64,000 nucleotides of DNA from Congeria kusceri. Taxonomy: Eukaryota; Mollusca; Bivalvia; Myida; Dreissenidae. The stretch spans positions 52,486,410 to 52,550,409 of the forward strand of contig CM051033.1 of assembly GCA_027627225.1 (NCBI GenBank). Direction: 5' to 3'. Numbering within the stretch: position 1 is the stretch's first letter; the number at the start of each line of letters is the position of its first letter. The position numbers and the translations under genes were made by a program. A model generated the notes under the pieces. That model saw nothing but the letters and a program-made list of their open reading frames with translations, was not told where the DNA came from and did not search any database. Shown here one piece after another: positions 38,387 to 49,150 of this stretch.

Positions 38387-38664
38387 CTGTAAGATAGTTT
38401 GGAGAAGTATTTAACATTTAAAAGACATTGTTTGCATTGACCATATTCATCGATAAGTGGTTGTAATATAGCAAAGCATTAAACAACTGAACCGTTGCTA
38501 ATACATCCACAAGTAAATGCAAAGCCGATTCAAATATGTTTAATTTGAATAGAAAAAAACACAACGTTTAACCTGCTTACTGCAACGAATATTTCTATCA
38601 ATACTTCACACTGGACGCCGTAGATATAAATACAACGAATATAATACAAATACATTTTACTTAC

Positions 38665-38689
38665 CCATTTGCGTTATAGCCGCATGCAC
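38665..38689 (-). CDS. Gene A 25-base microexon
   Basis: Acceptor ACTGTTGAAG (weak pyrimidine tract) and strong donor ATGG/GTAAGT. Phase 1 in, 2 out, coding ACGYNAN. It links 39315-39227 to 38386-37793 in frame. Confidence 0.5.
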
Positions 38690-39226
38690 CTTCAACAGTA
38701 ATGCATGCATAACTCATATATATGTTACTGACGCTTTATTAATTTTTTTTCAAAACAAAACACAATAACTTAAAATGCATGTATGAGACGGTGGAAATAT
38801 ATACCATTTAATGCAACGATGGTTTTGCCTTTTTGTTTTGTCTTTATCGAATTAGTTATCTGCTTGCAACAGCATTACATATCAGAAAACAGGAATTACG
38901 AAGAGTTCTCTAGTACAGTTTGAACAGTAAACTTGAATATACGTTACTGAGAAAGCAATCACCTTTTCCTATAGCTTCTATTAAAAGAGAACACATCAAT
39001 TCAAATCAATGACATATTCCGTGTTATATAAATTAAGTTTTTATATCGAACTTGTTTAGAACTTAATGCACATTTTTAAGGATTAGTTTGGAGTTTTGAA
39101 TTGGGTCGAAATACAGCTATGCCGAATAAAGTACGATTATTATAGCATGCTACGAGTACAATATGCTTTTAACGCTATTTATTCACATTAAATAAATACT
39201 ATTAGGTTAAATGTAAAGAGCCATAC

Positions 39227-39315
39227 ATGGTCGCTTTGTGGCATTGTTCTTGACGCAGCTATACAAAGGATCATCATCGTCGTGGTCCAGAATATGTTGT
39301 GCGCCAGCGGGTTCG
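39227..39315 (-). CDS. Gene A tail exon with DDDDPLYSCV
   Basis: 89 bases, phase 2 in and 1 out, after CGTTAATAG and before CCAT/GTATGG. Encodes EPAGAQHILDHDDDDPLYSCV. It is the first copy of the DPLY-x-x-V motif in the tail. Confidence 0.55.
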
Positions 39316-39899
39316 CTATTAACGAAATTATATGTCAGTGGTAGTAATTGTCAAACTAATGTTCAACATAACACGTGCTGATCAACAAAGTCGTATTGCA
39401 CTTATCATTGTTGTATTATAACAAAGCAAAACAACAACTACATGTGATTAAGGCAAAGACATATTATTAAATACATAATTAAAAATGTCTCAAAATATGT
39501 TATTGATTATACACATACATATACTTACATATGCAAACTTGAGCGTTAAACATTTTTTTTTTTTAATGACAGGTATTAAACGACACACATTATTTTAATA
39601 TAAAAATTTACTATATGAATGGTAAAATTAACTTAACCATTGTGGCTGCATATCAGGTTCTGAAATAGTGAATTATTACGTTGTTTAATGTTATACTTAG
39701 AGATTAATTAAGAATACTGACAAATTAATATTCGTTCTTTAAGGTACTGACAACGCATGCATTCTTAAAGTTAAATTACTGTTTTACCGTTTATATATTA
39801 TGATTGTACCAAACACTATGGGGCGCATATATATGCATGCACAATTTAGTCTGAGTATTGTTTGTTATAAATGAAGGTGTTAACAAATTGGTTAACAAC

Positions 39900-40000
39900 C
39901 TGTACGTGTAGTATTGCTGTTGTCATTCGGCCCTGCTTGACAATCAGAGTAAGTAGCATTTTGAAAGCCGACAGCTTCATTTTCCTGTTCAATATTAACC
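39900..40000 (-). CDS. Gene A first cytoplasmic exon candidate
   Basis: 101 bases, phase 2 in and 1 out. The open frame includes NIEQENEAVGFQNATYSDC. The TM exon leaves in phase 1, so a further small phase 1-2 exon between 40000 and 40798 is needed; I could not place it. Confidence 0.45.
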
Positions 40001-40797
40001 CTGCATCTGTTGAAACTTATAGATGCTACATCGTAAACTTGACCCGTTAATATTTAACAAAATACGCTCTTTAAGCATATGATAAATTATATTAGTGTTC
40101 AAACATAAAGATACGTTCATCTACAGAGATTATGAAGTCCTGAACTAAGCATCGGTGAACGGTTTGATATTTAAGTTAAGATATAGACTTAATTTAGTCA
40201 TCAATTGCATATTGCAAAGTGGTACACTATTCGTGCATGTGTCTAGGGTTAGACGGTCGAAAACAATAACTTAAATATCAAAAGAACGGGGTCATGGGAC
40301 AGTTCATAGTTGATCCCAATATCATTGAACTAATCCCAGGTTTATACCAATTGTGGGCATCATATAATGTACTATCGTTCATACAGTATCGTGGACATAG
40401 AAATGAATGACGAAATAATTTCGTTTCGACTGTTAAATCAGGAAGACATTTTTCATCTGAAACTTGGTTAACCTACTTTCACCAAGTACCAAATTGGAAT
40501 CATTCGCGAGAACGAATATCTACACATATACTGTAGAACTATAGTTTTGTGATACACACATTAAACTAGTGTTAGTGACGGAGGTAATATTTCACGTCCG
40601 ACCGGCCTTTACATAACATAAAAAAGTTCATCGTGTTTCGTAACATGCAGAGCTCTGTTGACACTTATAATAATACAATTAAACGTTGATACGTCCAGTG
40701 CTTGTCATACCGTGGTATAAAAATAAATATATGCACCATGTACAATAACCTTCGAAAGCAACATAATACTTTGATAGGCTAAGTAAAAAATACTAAC

Positions 40798-40896
40798 CGG
40801 GTTTAAGTTTCCAACATATTTTAAGTTTCCTCCTACACACAAACAGCACTATTGCCACGTCTAGCAAGATAAATGATCCAGCTGTCGCCAGAACAG
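40798..40896 (-). CDS. Gene A transmembrane exon
   Basis: 99 bases, phase 1-1, same length and phase as the gene B TM exon. Encodes a hydrophobic helix (VLATAGSFILLDVAIVLFVC) and then a basic RRKLK stop-transfer. An aspartate sits inside the helix, which is unusual and could contact a basic residue of a partner protein or simply reflect decay. Confidence 0.65.
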
Positions 40897-41191
40897 CTAG
40901 AGATGAATTAGAATTTTATTCTTAAACTAGTTGGCTAGACTACAGACTTCAAACTGTGTATCAGAATTATTGGCTAACACAACATAAAACCACATTGGAA
41001 TTGTCGCATTATAGTTTACCAAGAGAATTCTATTTTGATGTTGTTGTTCTTTTAAAAAAAACTTATAGTATTTTTAATTTGTTTTCTTTCTGTTTGTGAT
41101 CGTTAACTTAATTCTTGTGAGTTTGTATTAAACAAATAAGTATATCATCCTTTATTGGGCTTACGGGGAAACATTACATAAATATGTATAC

Positions 41192-41616
41192 CATTAAGGT
41201 TGACGTTGATTGTGTGCTCTATCGTCGTGGAAACTGTATTTGTAATTGTTGTAACAGTAGACATCTCAGATCCACTGTAAACATCGACATGTTTTTGTGA
41301 AATAACTGCACATATGTTAACAAGTTAGTAGAAACAAGTTTTCTTTCCATTCTGAATCTATGAATACATGAAACGCACATGGAATTGTTTTATTTATTTT
41401 TGAATGCTATGTAAAAAAATATAAAAAAGCGATAATCATAAAATCCCAAATACCTGATATTGTTTTATCACGACTAACGGCAAATAATAATTATAAAACC
41501 ATCCATATTTGTACCTTCTGTAGTTTCTGCTTATGTTTCATTGTCTCGACTCTGATCAACATTTATTATCGTTGTGCTAGCAATATCTGAACTAGAACCC
41601 ATTGTAGAACTCGTTC
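41192..41616 (-). pseudogene. Gene A stalk exons (41616-41515 and 41274-41192)
   Basis: Homologous to gene B's stalk exons: Ser/Thr-rich, with the shared stretch SDIASTTIIN. The first has an in-frame TAA just before its donor. The second (STVTTITNTVSTT) appears one base out of phase at its acceptor. Both are unlikely to be translated as they stand. Confidence 0.55.
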
Positions 41617-41851
41617 CTGAGACAAGCTCATTCAATTAGATAACCGATTTACCGAATTGGCAAGTTTAATGCACATTTGTATCAGTTAAATTAATTTTAA
41701 GTGTCAAAAAGCATTTTGTTGTATTTACAATACCTTTAAATTGACAGTGAATTTCTACCATATACATGCATGCCATTGTTATTTTTAATGACTAAACGCC
41801 TTTTTAATTGATGATTGTTAGTGTAAAGTAGAGTGAACAAAATGAATATAC

Positions 41852-42182
41852 ATTGCGATGCGCTTGCAACATTGCTGGACACTGGAGTCTTATTTTCGAA
41901 TATTGCACATGTCCACTGCCCATCTCTGTTTGCTTACTGTTACAAGAAATATTGCAAACAACTCGATTCCCTTGCATACAAACGCACTGCACTTTTTCCG
42001 AACGTAGATTAGCGGACACAGTGCAGTCTTTGTTACTGTTCACTACCTTCACTATCGACTCAAATTCAATTGTATAATTTCTGTAAAACGTGTTACACCA
42101 GTTACATTATCATCACTGTTACACACTATTTGTACTGTGTTGCCAGGAAACATTTTAACGTTAATCTGTGGTGGTTGCAACG
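41852..42182 (-). pseudogene. Gene A Ig-like exon with two 1-base deletions
   Basis: It aligns along its whole length to gene B's Ig exon; for example VQCVCMQGNRVVCNIS is nearly the same in B. Relative to B, one base is missing near 42086 and one near 41940, giving an early TAG. The acceptor (ACTTTTGCAG) and a GTATAT donor remain. Upstream to 43160 I found only a possible 34-base exon near 42590, which does not resemble gene B's first exon. Confidence 0.65.
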
Positions 42183-42229
42183 CTGCAAAAGTAGTACTTG
42201 GTTTGTACAGCTTTCATTTAAGCATAATA

Positions 42230-42272
<43 letters not shown>

Positions 42273-43160
42273 CAATAATAATAATAATATTAAAATCGAT
42301 TATATAAATATAATAAATGCCTGACTGTTGTCTGCAACTACAAATTAAAGTTTACCTTCAACAATACATAGGATAACACATCATTGAGGTATGATGGAAA
42401 GTTTATAAGATTTTTTTCCATGTTTGAATCAACTATGCAATGTAAATTTATATTCAATCATTTGCTCTTATATACATCTTTAATAGAAACATGTTTGGTA
42501 TTTTACATCTGATAAAATTCCACTAGATAAGCGGTAGCGGTAGCTTTCTGTTGTTCTTTCTATAAGCTTGATATACTTACTGTTGTACTGGTTAATCGGA
42601 AAGGAAAGTTCGAGCTGTGGAAATATCAGAACAGTTTAATTAATTAATCTATTTATTGAAATATTGAAATAGTTATGTATTTTCACTTGGTTTTGCCAAT
42701 TCATATTAATTTATTAAGACATATTGTGTATATTAGAATAAGGGTAACAAGCAAGTGGTGAAACATACGAGTATATAGAGTTAATAAATAGTGTATAACT
42801 GTATAAATAATAAACAAATAATTGATATTTATTTTATGTGATTAATATCAGTGAAAGATCACGACATTTTTTCAATAAAGTACAAAGTTGGTTTGCAATG
42901 ACAAGCAAAGCAAACACATAACATTTTGAAAGTTAGGATTGTATATATGGCATAACGTTTGTCCACCATATTGGATTGTCCATAAGAATTCCGCCATGGA
43001 TTTTGTCAGATTAAAGAGATAGAAGAAATATGAAGACAATTTAGACACCTCAATTGAATAAAAAAAAGAAATCGAACTTATCTATCGGAATCAGAACATT
43101 TGTGTTAGTCTCCATTAGGCAGACAGAAACGATATTCGGTTCCTATAGAAGACAACTTAA
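42183..43160. other. Intron/intergenic upstream of gene A
   Basis: Includes an AAT trinucleotide tract at 42226-42293. Otherwise AT-rich with no recognisable coding exon. Confidence 0.5.
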
Positions 43161-43445
43161 CATTACAGCAAATATGTGCAATATCGCAAGGATGGCAGTG
43201 TAGAGGAATTGGATAGAGATTTAGAAAATTCACGAATGGAACTCAGAGAAGAGATAGAGAGCCTTGGTTCTGTTGAGAATCTTATTACAGTCGATAAATT
43301 TATAGACAATTCAAAGCATACAAGGGCTATGAGTAACACATATATTAGATCTTCTCAGCCATCACAGGACAACGAAAATAACGTAAGATATGCACGACAA
43401 ACACCTGTGGCCCAGTCTATTTTTAACGACAATAGTGTATTGTAA
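43161..43445 (+). CDS. Open frame ending at the LTR boundary, unknown
   Basis: The frame is open from 43161 to a TAA at 43443-43445 and has a polar, coding-like composition (VEELDRDLENSRMELREEIE, then IDNSKHTRAMSN). The first part could form a short coiled coil. It follows an acceptor-like CATTACAG. The stop overlaps the first bases of the LTR starting at 43441. It may be the 3' coding end of a retroelement whose LTR is the one described next, or a host exon. No domain is recognised, and there is no purine tract before the LTR, which argues against the first reading. Confidence 0.3.
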   Translation, partial: HYSKYVQYRKDGSVEELDRDLENSRMELREEIESLGSVENLITVDKFIDNSKHTRAMSNTYIRSSQPSQDNENNVRYARQTPVAQSIFNDNSVL

Positions 43446-43948
43446 CCCTTTTTAATCTGGGTTGCTTTTTGGAAAGCTTGGATTGAGTCACATGACATTT
43501 TAGCGGGAAACGGTTTGGTCGTTTGGAAATCGATTGTCAATTTTCATGATTTGGTCTTTCCAATTCTGGTAAATATTTGTTTTATTGGTTTTATGTTAAA
43601 GAGTAATAATTTATTTGTAAGTTTAATAGTTAACAGGTACAGAATGTTCATGTCATATGTTTTCGCGGGCATTTGAAATGACAGCAGCCTTCTTCTAACA
43701 TAATTTTATGAGTATTTATATTATATATAAATAACGCACATTTAAATAATGCATGGCAATTTAACTTGCAGAACACGTAATGCAACAGAGAGGAGCAAAA
43801 GAGGCTGTTATAAATAGGATGTAGTTCTGAGTTATGAGTGTACTGATGTTACTAGCAGTCAAAAGAATGTTTATGACATGGTAGACTATAAATAAATGTA
43901 GCCAAAACGTCTGATGCCTTGGTAGTTCATATAAGTCAGTAGGCTACA
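43441..43948 (+). mobile_element. 5' LTR of a Ty3/Gypsy retroelement
   Basis: Starts TGTAACCC and ends GGCTACA, so TGTA/TACA inverted ends, 508 bp. It contains a TATA box (TATAAATA, 43887-43894). Two bases after its end comes a tRNA-Lys-type primer-binding site. The left end is chosen from the TG/CA ends and is less certain than the right. Confidence 0.6.
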
Positions 43949-43950
43949 AA

Positions 43951-43963
43951 TGGCGCCCAACGT
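43951..43963 (+). promoter_or_regulatory. Primer-binding site, tRNA-Lys type
   Basis: TGGCGCCCAACGT matches the first 13 bases of the known tRNA-Lys primer-binding sequence, placed directly after the LTR end. This fixes the LTR boundary and the plus orientation of the element. Confidence 0.75.
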
Positions 43964-46521
43964 AAAATAAACCACACAACATCTGGGTCGGCTGCGGACA
44001 TCAGTTTTCGTTGGCCGGAGAGGACGTAGCGAGACTTAGAGGTCACCAAGGTCGTTTTGCAGGAGAAAGCGGGAGAAGACATTGCGAGTCTTGGAGGTCG
44101 ACCAAGGTCGTTCCACCTGAACAGTAACATCTTAACACTAGTACTAGTATTCATCCGTACGGATTCAACACCACGTTACACCTGGAGGATTTAACACCAC
44201 GTTAGACCAGGATTTCAACATTACACTAACTTTTCAGTTTTCACTGAACTGTGGACATTTTCAGTGATACTCATTGTGTACAAACATTTTAAGTTCTAGT
44301 GGTCAAAGCTATTAGTTTCAGTCTACTGAGTGTGAATACTGATTTTTGCAGAATAATTGGATATATCAGTTGACACTTATTTATATGACTTAACATTCTA
44401 AAAAGGGTGGGTGGGTCTAACAACTGTAATATCTTATATTTGTCTGAACTGTATGATATTGTAAGTGTGTAAGAAGGAATTCACATCATTCCACTATTGC
44501 ATGTTTAATAATTACCAGGTGCAGGTTCTAATAACAAATCCTCCAATTTGTAAATGCATTTCTAATTCAGATCTTGATTAATTTTTAAAGTGCTGTTATT
44601 TCAAATACGCATGTAAACTATTTTGTATTACTTTATTTATTCAATCAAGTCGATTCATTGCAATTTTCCCACTCATCTGAATTTGGCCAGGTTCAATTCT
44701 TCATTAAGTATGTGTTTTGAAGGATCTCAATCTTTGGTCCTAAAATTGTTTTAATCTGGTTCATTTCTTGCGTTCTGTTCCATTAGAATTCCAATTTTTA
44801 ACTTGCATTTCTGTCTCAGATCTTGATGAATTTTTAAAGTGCTGCTATTTCAAATACGCATGTAAACTATGTTATATTACTTTAGTTATTTAATCAAGTC
44901 GATTCATTGCAATTTCACAACTCGTCTGAAATTGGCCAGGTTGAATTCTTCATTAAGTTTGTGTTTTGGAAAATCTCGATCTTTCTTCTTAAAAGTGTTT
45001 GTATCTGGTTCATTTATTGCGTTCTATTCCATTAGAATCGGTATTATTTTCTTGAGTTTGCTGGAATTTCGGCATAATTTTGACACCATTTCCTTTGACC
45101 ATGTGACCAAATATCGACCTTGACAATAACTTGACAATGTATATGTAGATATTTATATACATGTACTATAGTCATTTGCTGATTAGTAGAACTACGTAGC
45201 CTGATATAAATATTATATTGGTAGTTAGTTTAGTTAATTCTAAAGCCCAGATATAATAACATGCAACATTTGTTGATACATACAATTTTGAAATCAGGGA
45301 GAAATGAAACATTTACTATATGTTTCTGTTCTTGCTGATATTTTGTTATTATCTGTGTAAATAAATATATTTTAACAGATAATATACACACAATATAAAG
45401 TCAGATAAAGCATTATAGTTGTTTTGTTCAGTATCTGTGTGAGATTACGGTCAAAACAACATATTGTAAAGTATTTCATGGTTTACCGTATAACCCAACT
45501 TGTTTCTTATAGGCGCACCAATTTTATTGTGTTACCGTAAAATACTAATTCAAACAAAATAAAAATTAAATTAAATTTACAAAATACAATTTAAAAAAAA
45601 AGCATGCAACTGCAGTAAAATAAATGTTTTGAATTCAAATAAATTAAATTAAAGGTTAAAAAATAATAATTCATGTTATTAAAATAATTTAATTTATTAA
45701 TTATTTAGTTTAAAAAAGAAAAAAATTAAAATAAACATTAATAGATAAATAAATAAATTATTATAGTGTGTATTATATTACACTACCGTATATATAATGG
45801 TGAGTGCACTATTGATTTAAATATTGGACAAATTTAATTTGAAAATTATTGGAATGCTTAGTTTATTATTTGGTTTTTATGAAAGTGATTTAGTGGAGTG
45901 ATTTGAAAGTGAATTGGACAGCAAAGGCAGTCAACATTTCTGATGTTGAAATCAAAGTGAAATTATAGTGACAGATGTTATAAAAGGATACTAATTGATA
46001 GCATTTTGTTGGAACTGGAGATTTTGTTGAAATTGTGTGATTGAACTTGATTTTTGAAGATGATTTGGAGATCATGTGGTGATAAAAACTTGTGTTGAAT
46101 TTTGAACTTTATAGCTATGTTGAGAAAAACAGTTGTGTTGAACAGTGTTGGTGTTGAATTAATTGACAACAGTGAAAAGTGAAAACAGTGATTACTGTGG
46201 ACAATTAAAAAGTAAATGTAAATAGTGATAATGACATGTGAATATTGTTTACAGTGAATACAGGAGACTGAGAGTAGAGATTAAGTAGACAGTCATCAGG
46301 TGAATACATGTTCAGTGAATATTGATCAAGTGAATTTATTGAAGTTTGATCAAGTGCATTTTGTGTTTGTATCATAATAGAGAAATAGTGATCACAATTA
46401 CTTGACATGTGAGGTGTGTAGATTTTCTAAGAAACGTTTGACTTATATTGCAAACTTGCAAACTGCATATATTGTGTATATTTAGTTTTTGTGGAAGAAC
46501 AGTGGTGACTATTAGTACATT
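43964..46521 (+). other. Long retroelement leader with 249-bp duplication
   Basis: About 2.5 kb between primer site and gag. Bases 44549-45046 are a direct duplication with period 249 (CAGATCTTG at 44568 and 44817). Bases 45880-46500 are rich in GTGA/AGTG words. No open frame of note. Confidence 0.65.
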
Positions 46522-47560
46522 ATGGAACCAGCTGAGGATATAGACGAACATGGATTAGACATGGCAACGGGAGAAATTTCAGAAGATGAAATGAAGCTGT
46601 TACAAGCGCCGAAATTATTAGACATTGAACAACGAGTGAATACAGCTAATATGTAGTGAAAATTGCTCACGCCTTTGGTGGACACGAACAGAAATATCAA
46701 CCACCAAGTGCAATACGTGAATAAATAGTGAGCTATAACTTTCCCAAACTATCATTTTTCTACGGAGAAGAAGGAAAGAGGGAAGTGACATGGAAAACTT
46801 TCAAGTACGAAGTCCAAGCATTTATTAACAGTAAGGTGTTCAAGCCCCAACAGATTCTAATCGGTGTTCGAAGAGCGATGAAAGGTGCAGCAGATGATGT
46901 AATAAGGAGATTAGACCCTGATTTGTCATCAGCTGAGGTTCTGGAAAAATTTGAGAACGTCTATGGTAGCACCAAATCAAGAGAAAGCATTATGCGAGAA
47001 TTCTACTCGATGCAACAGAAAGTAGGCAAACGTGACTCTGTCTGTGCCGCTAGATTAGAGAAGTGTTTGACAAGGCAATTCATTTAATAGGACTGAAGCA
47101 AAGTGAAACTGAAATCCTGAAACAAGTACTCCATGCTGGTTTATTAAAAGAGTTCAAACATTTGTTAGCCTATCAGTGCAACAAAAGTAAAGACTATGAC
47201 GATTTTAAGAAAGAATTACAAACAATTAGAAGCTGAAATAAAAGAAGAAAGAACTGACATCAAAACCTGCAAACTTGTTATAAACAAAGAAGATAAAGAC
47301 ATGAAAGAAATGAAGGACTTGTTACTTTAACTTAATAAAAGAATAGAACAGCTAGAAAAGAAACAACCGACTAATTACCAATATGGAGGGAGGTATCCTA
47401 ATGGCGGAAGAAACATGTATAGAGGTATGGGGAACAGAGGTAGAGGTCAGAATAGAGGAAGAGGCACATACATGCAGCAGGTACAACCTTTCGTAGGACC
47501 TGCTACATTTGTAGTGAAATTGGAAATACACAAATAAATTGTTCCTTCAATCGTGACCGG
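46522..47560 (+). pseudogene. Ty3/Gypsy gag relic
   Basis: An ATG at 46522 opens a 44-codon acidic start (MEPAEDIDEHGLDMATGEIS) that ends in TAG. A second frame (46728-47087) carries the capsid-like part (LSFFYGEEGKREVTWKTFKY), typical of Gypsy gag. After a frame change, capsid-like sequence continues to about 47230. Near 47400-47460 there is an Arg/Gly-rich RGMGNRGRGQNRGRG linker. A zinc knuckle follows at about 47500-47545 as C-x2-C-x4-N-x4-C, so the histidine is lost. At least three breaks make this non-functional. Confidence 0.8.
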
Positions 47561-49150
47561 GAGGACATAAGCAGTATTACTGCCCAAAATAATAAGTTCT
47601 CCAATAATAGGGTCCAACTTGAGCACTTACACAGGGGACCCCAAATTAGTTGGAGAAATAAATGAAGCAATCATCAGCATTAACTAAGTAGCAACAAAAT
47701 TTCTTCTAGCTGTGTAAGCATCGTTTCAGAATCCTTTCACCGAGAACATCTTAATAATGTGGATATACAGACAATGAGCAACATCTTAAAAATATAATGC
47801 GCCGATGGAAACAATTTACAGTACCTTGGCGTTATTGAAATAGAACTGAATATCATAGATAAAATACTACCACCAACCAGTAAAAAATGTGTTCTATTAG
47901 TAACCCCAGACACTACTCTGCAAAAGCGCCAATCATTTTAGGCACTAATGTTCTTCATGAAATAATGAGTGAATGTCAAGACATACACGGCGGGAATTTT
48001 TTACAGACTGTCAAGAAATGCACACCATGGTATTTTTGTTTCAGGACTATGGTTCTTAGAGAGAAAGACTTGATGAGAAATAAAAACCGAATTGCTGTGA
48101 ATAGAAGTGCCACCCTACATAATATTTTACTCAAACCTAATGAATCGATAGATGTCAACGGATATATGGACAAACTTATTGATCATCTAGACACAGCAGC
48201 TATATTGCAGGAATACAGTAATCTGCCATCATATGTCGACATAACACCAGCAGTAGTCCAATTTAAAAATAAATTGAGCAAAGAGCTGACTGACACGCTT
48301 TTGAATTTGACCACACATACTGTCAAAATTGCTCCACGTGCTATTATATGTGAAATGCAACCAGTTATTGTAGCTGATGTACCCGTATTGGCTGTACCAA
48401 ACACGGCGTACACTATCAGTGTGGTAGTTATCATAAGTAACAAGATGATACGATATATTCGCTCGTACCAATAAGAATGTCTGTCCGAATATTCAATTTA
48501 TCTGCCAAAGCCATTACAATTATCTTTTGCGAACTGAAATCAGCAAAGGTATTTCACTCATGTATACCAGAAACACAAAGTTAACACATGATGAACACGT
48601 ACAGACAATTTCTGTATGTTTATTTAAAATATGTAATCCTTGATAACAAGAACAGCTAAAGAACATGTTCTTTGCAATGAAACATGATTTAATGGAACAT
48701 GAATGGAGATGGCGAGGGTCGTCAAAGATATGACTGCATTTCAAGTTGGAAGTTTAGGCTCTTTAAACGCAACACATTGTCACTTGTAACGCACCGGCAA
48801 CCTTTCAGCGATTGATGAAGAGTTGAATGGGCGAATGAATTTAACTTCAACTATTGTCTCATATATCTTTATGACATCATACTGTATAGCTATGGTTTGT
48901 TTAAGGCAATACAGAGGTTATAAGATTACTGACGCGCTTGCGCACGATGAACATACACCTTAAAGTGTCCATTCATGAATCCGGAAGTTGTATATCGCTG
49001 TCATTTGGTCTCAAACAACGGCATCAAAACCAAACCCAGTAAAATAGATGCGATACCAAAGTTACAAGTAAGACACTTTTTAGGATTGGCCGAATATTAC
49101 TATTAACTTATACGAAACTTTGCCCAAATAGCCCGGCCGATCGATGAATA
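47561..49150 (+). pseudogene. Ty3/Gypsy protease and reverse transcriptase relic
   Basis: A retropepsin end motif (APIILGTNVL) lies at 47926-47955 within a frame open from 47887 to 48474. Reverse-transcriptase landmarks follow in broken frames: TAFQVGSLG near 48735, CNAPATFQRLM from 48785, and the catalytic Y-x-D-D position at 48864-48875, which reads YLYD. A GIKTKPSKIDAI / RHFLGLAEYY stretch (49019-49105) marks the RT/RNase H junction. Parts of the RT fingers are missing, and the RNase H and integrase regions and a 3' LTR were not found, so the element is truncated and dead. Confidence 0.8.

Larger units (their letters stand above)
35988..42182 (-). pseudogene. Gene A: Ig-domain receptor-like gene, ectodomain damaged
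   Basis: This is a minus-strand paralogue of gene B. In order, the exons are Ig-like 42182-41852, stalk 41616-41515 and 41274-41192, TM 40896-40798, then tail 40000-39900, 39315-39227, 38689-38665, 38386-37793, 37511-37487, 36807-36731, 36351-36330 and 36132-35988. The Ig exon has two 1-base deletions relative to B, and the first stalk exon has an in-frame TAA. The TM exon is open and, at 99 bases, the same length as B's. From 39315 on, the tail exons join in frame with alternating phase 2-1 and 1-2, apart from one extra A in a run of nine. Two small phase 1-2 exons appear to be missing from the model, before 40000 and before 39315. Either the gene is decaying from its 5' end, or the sequence contains errors. 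No signal-peptide exon was found. Confidence 0.6.
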
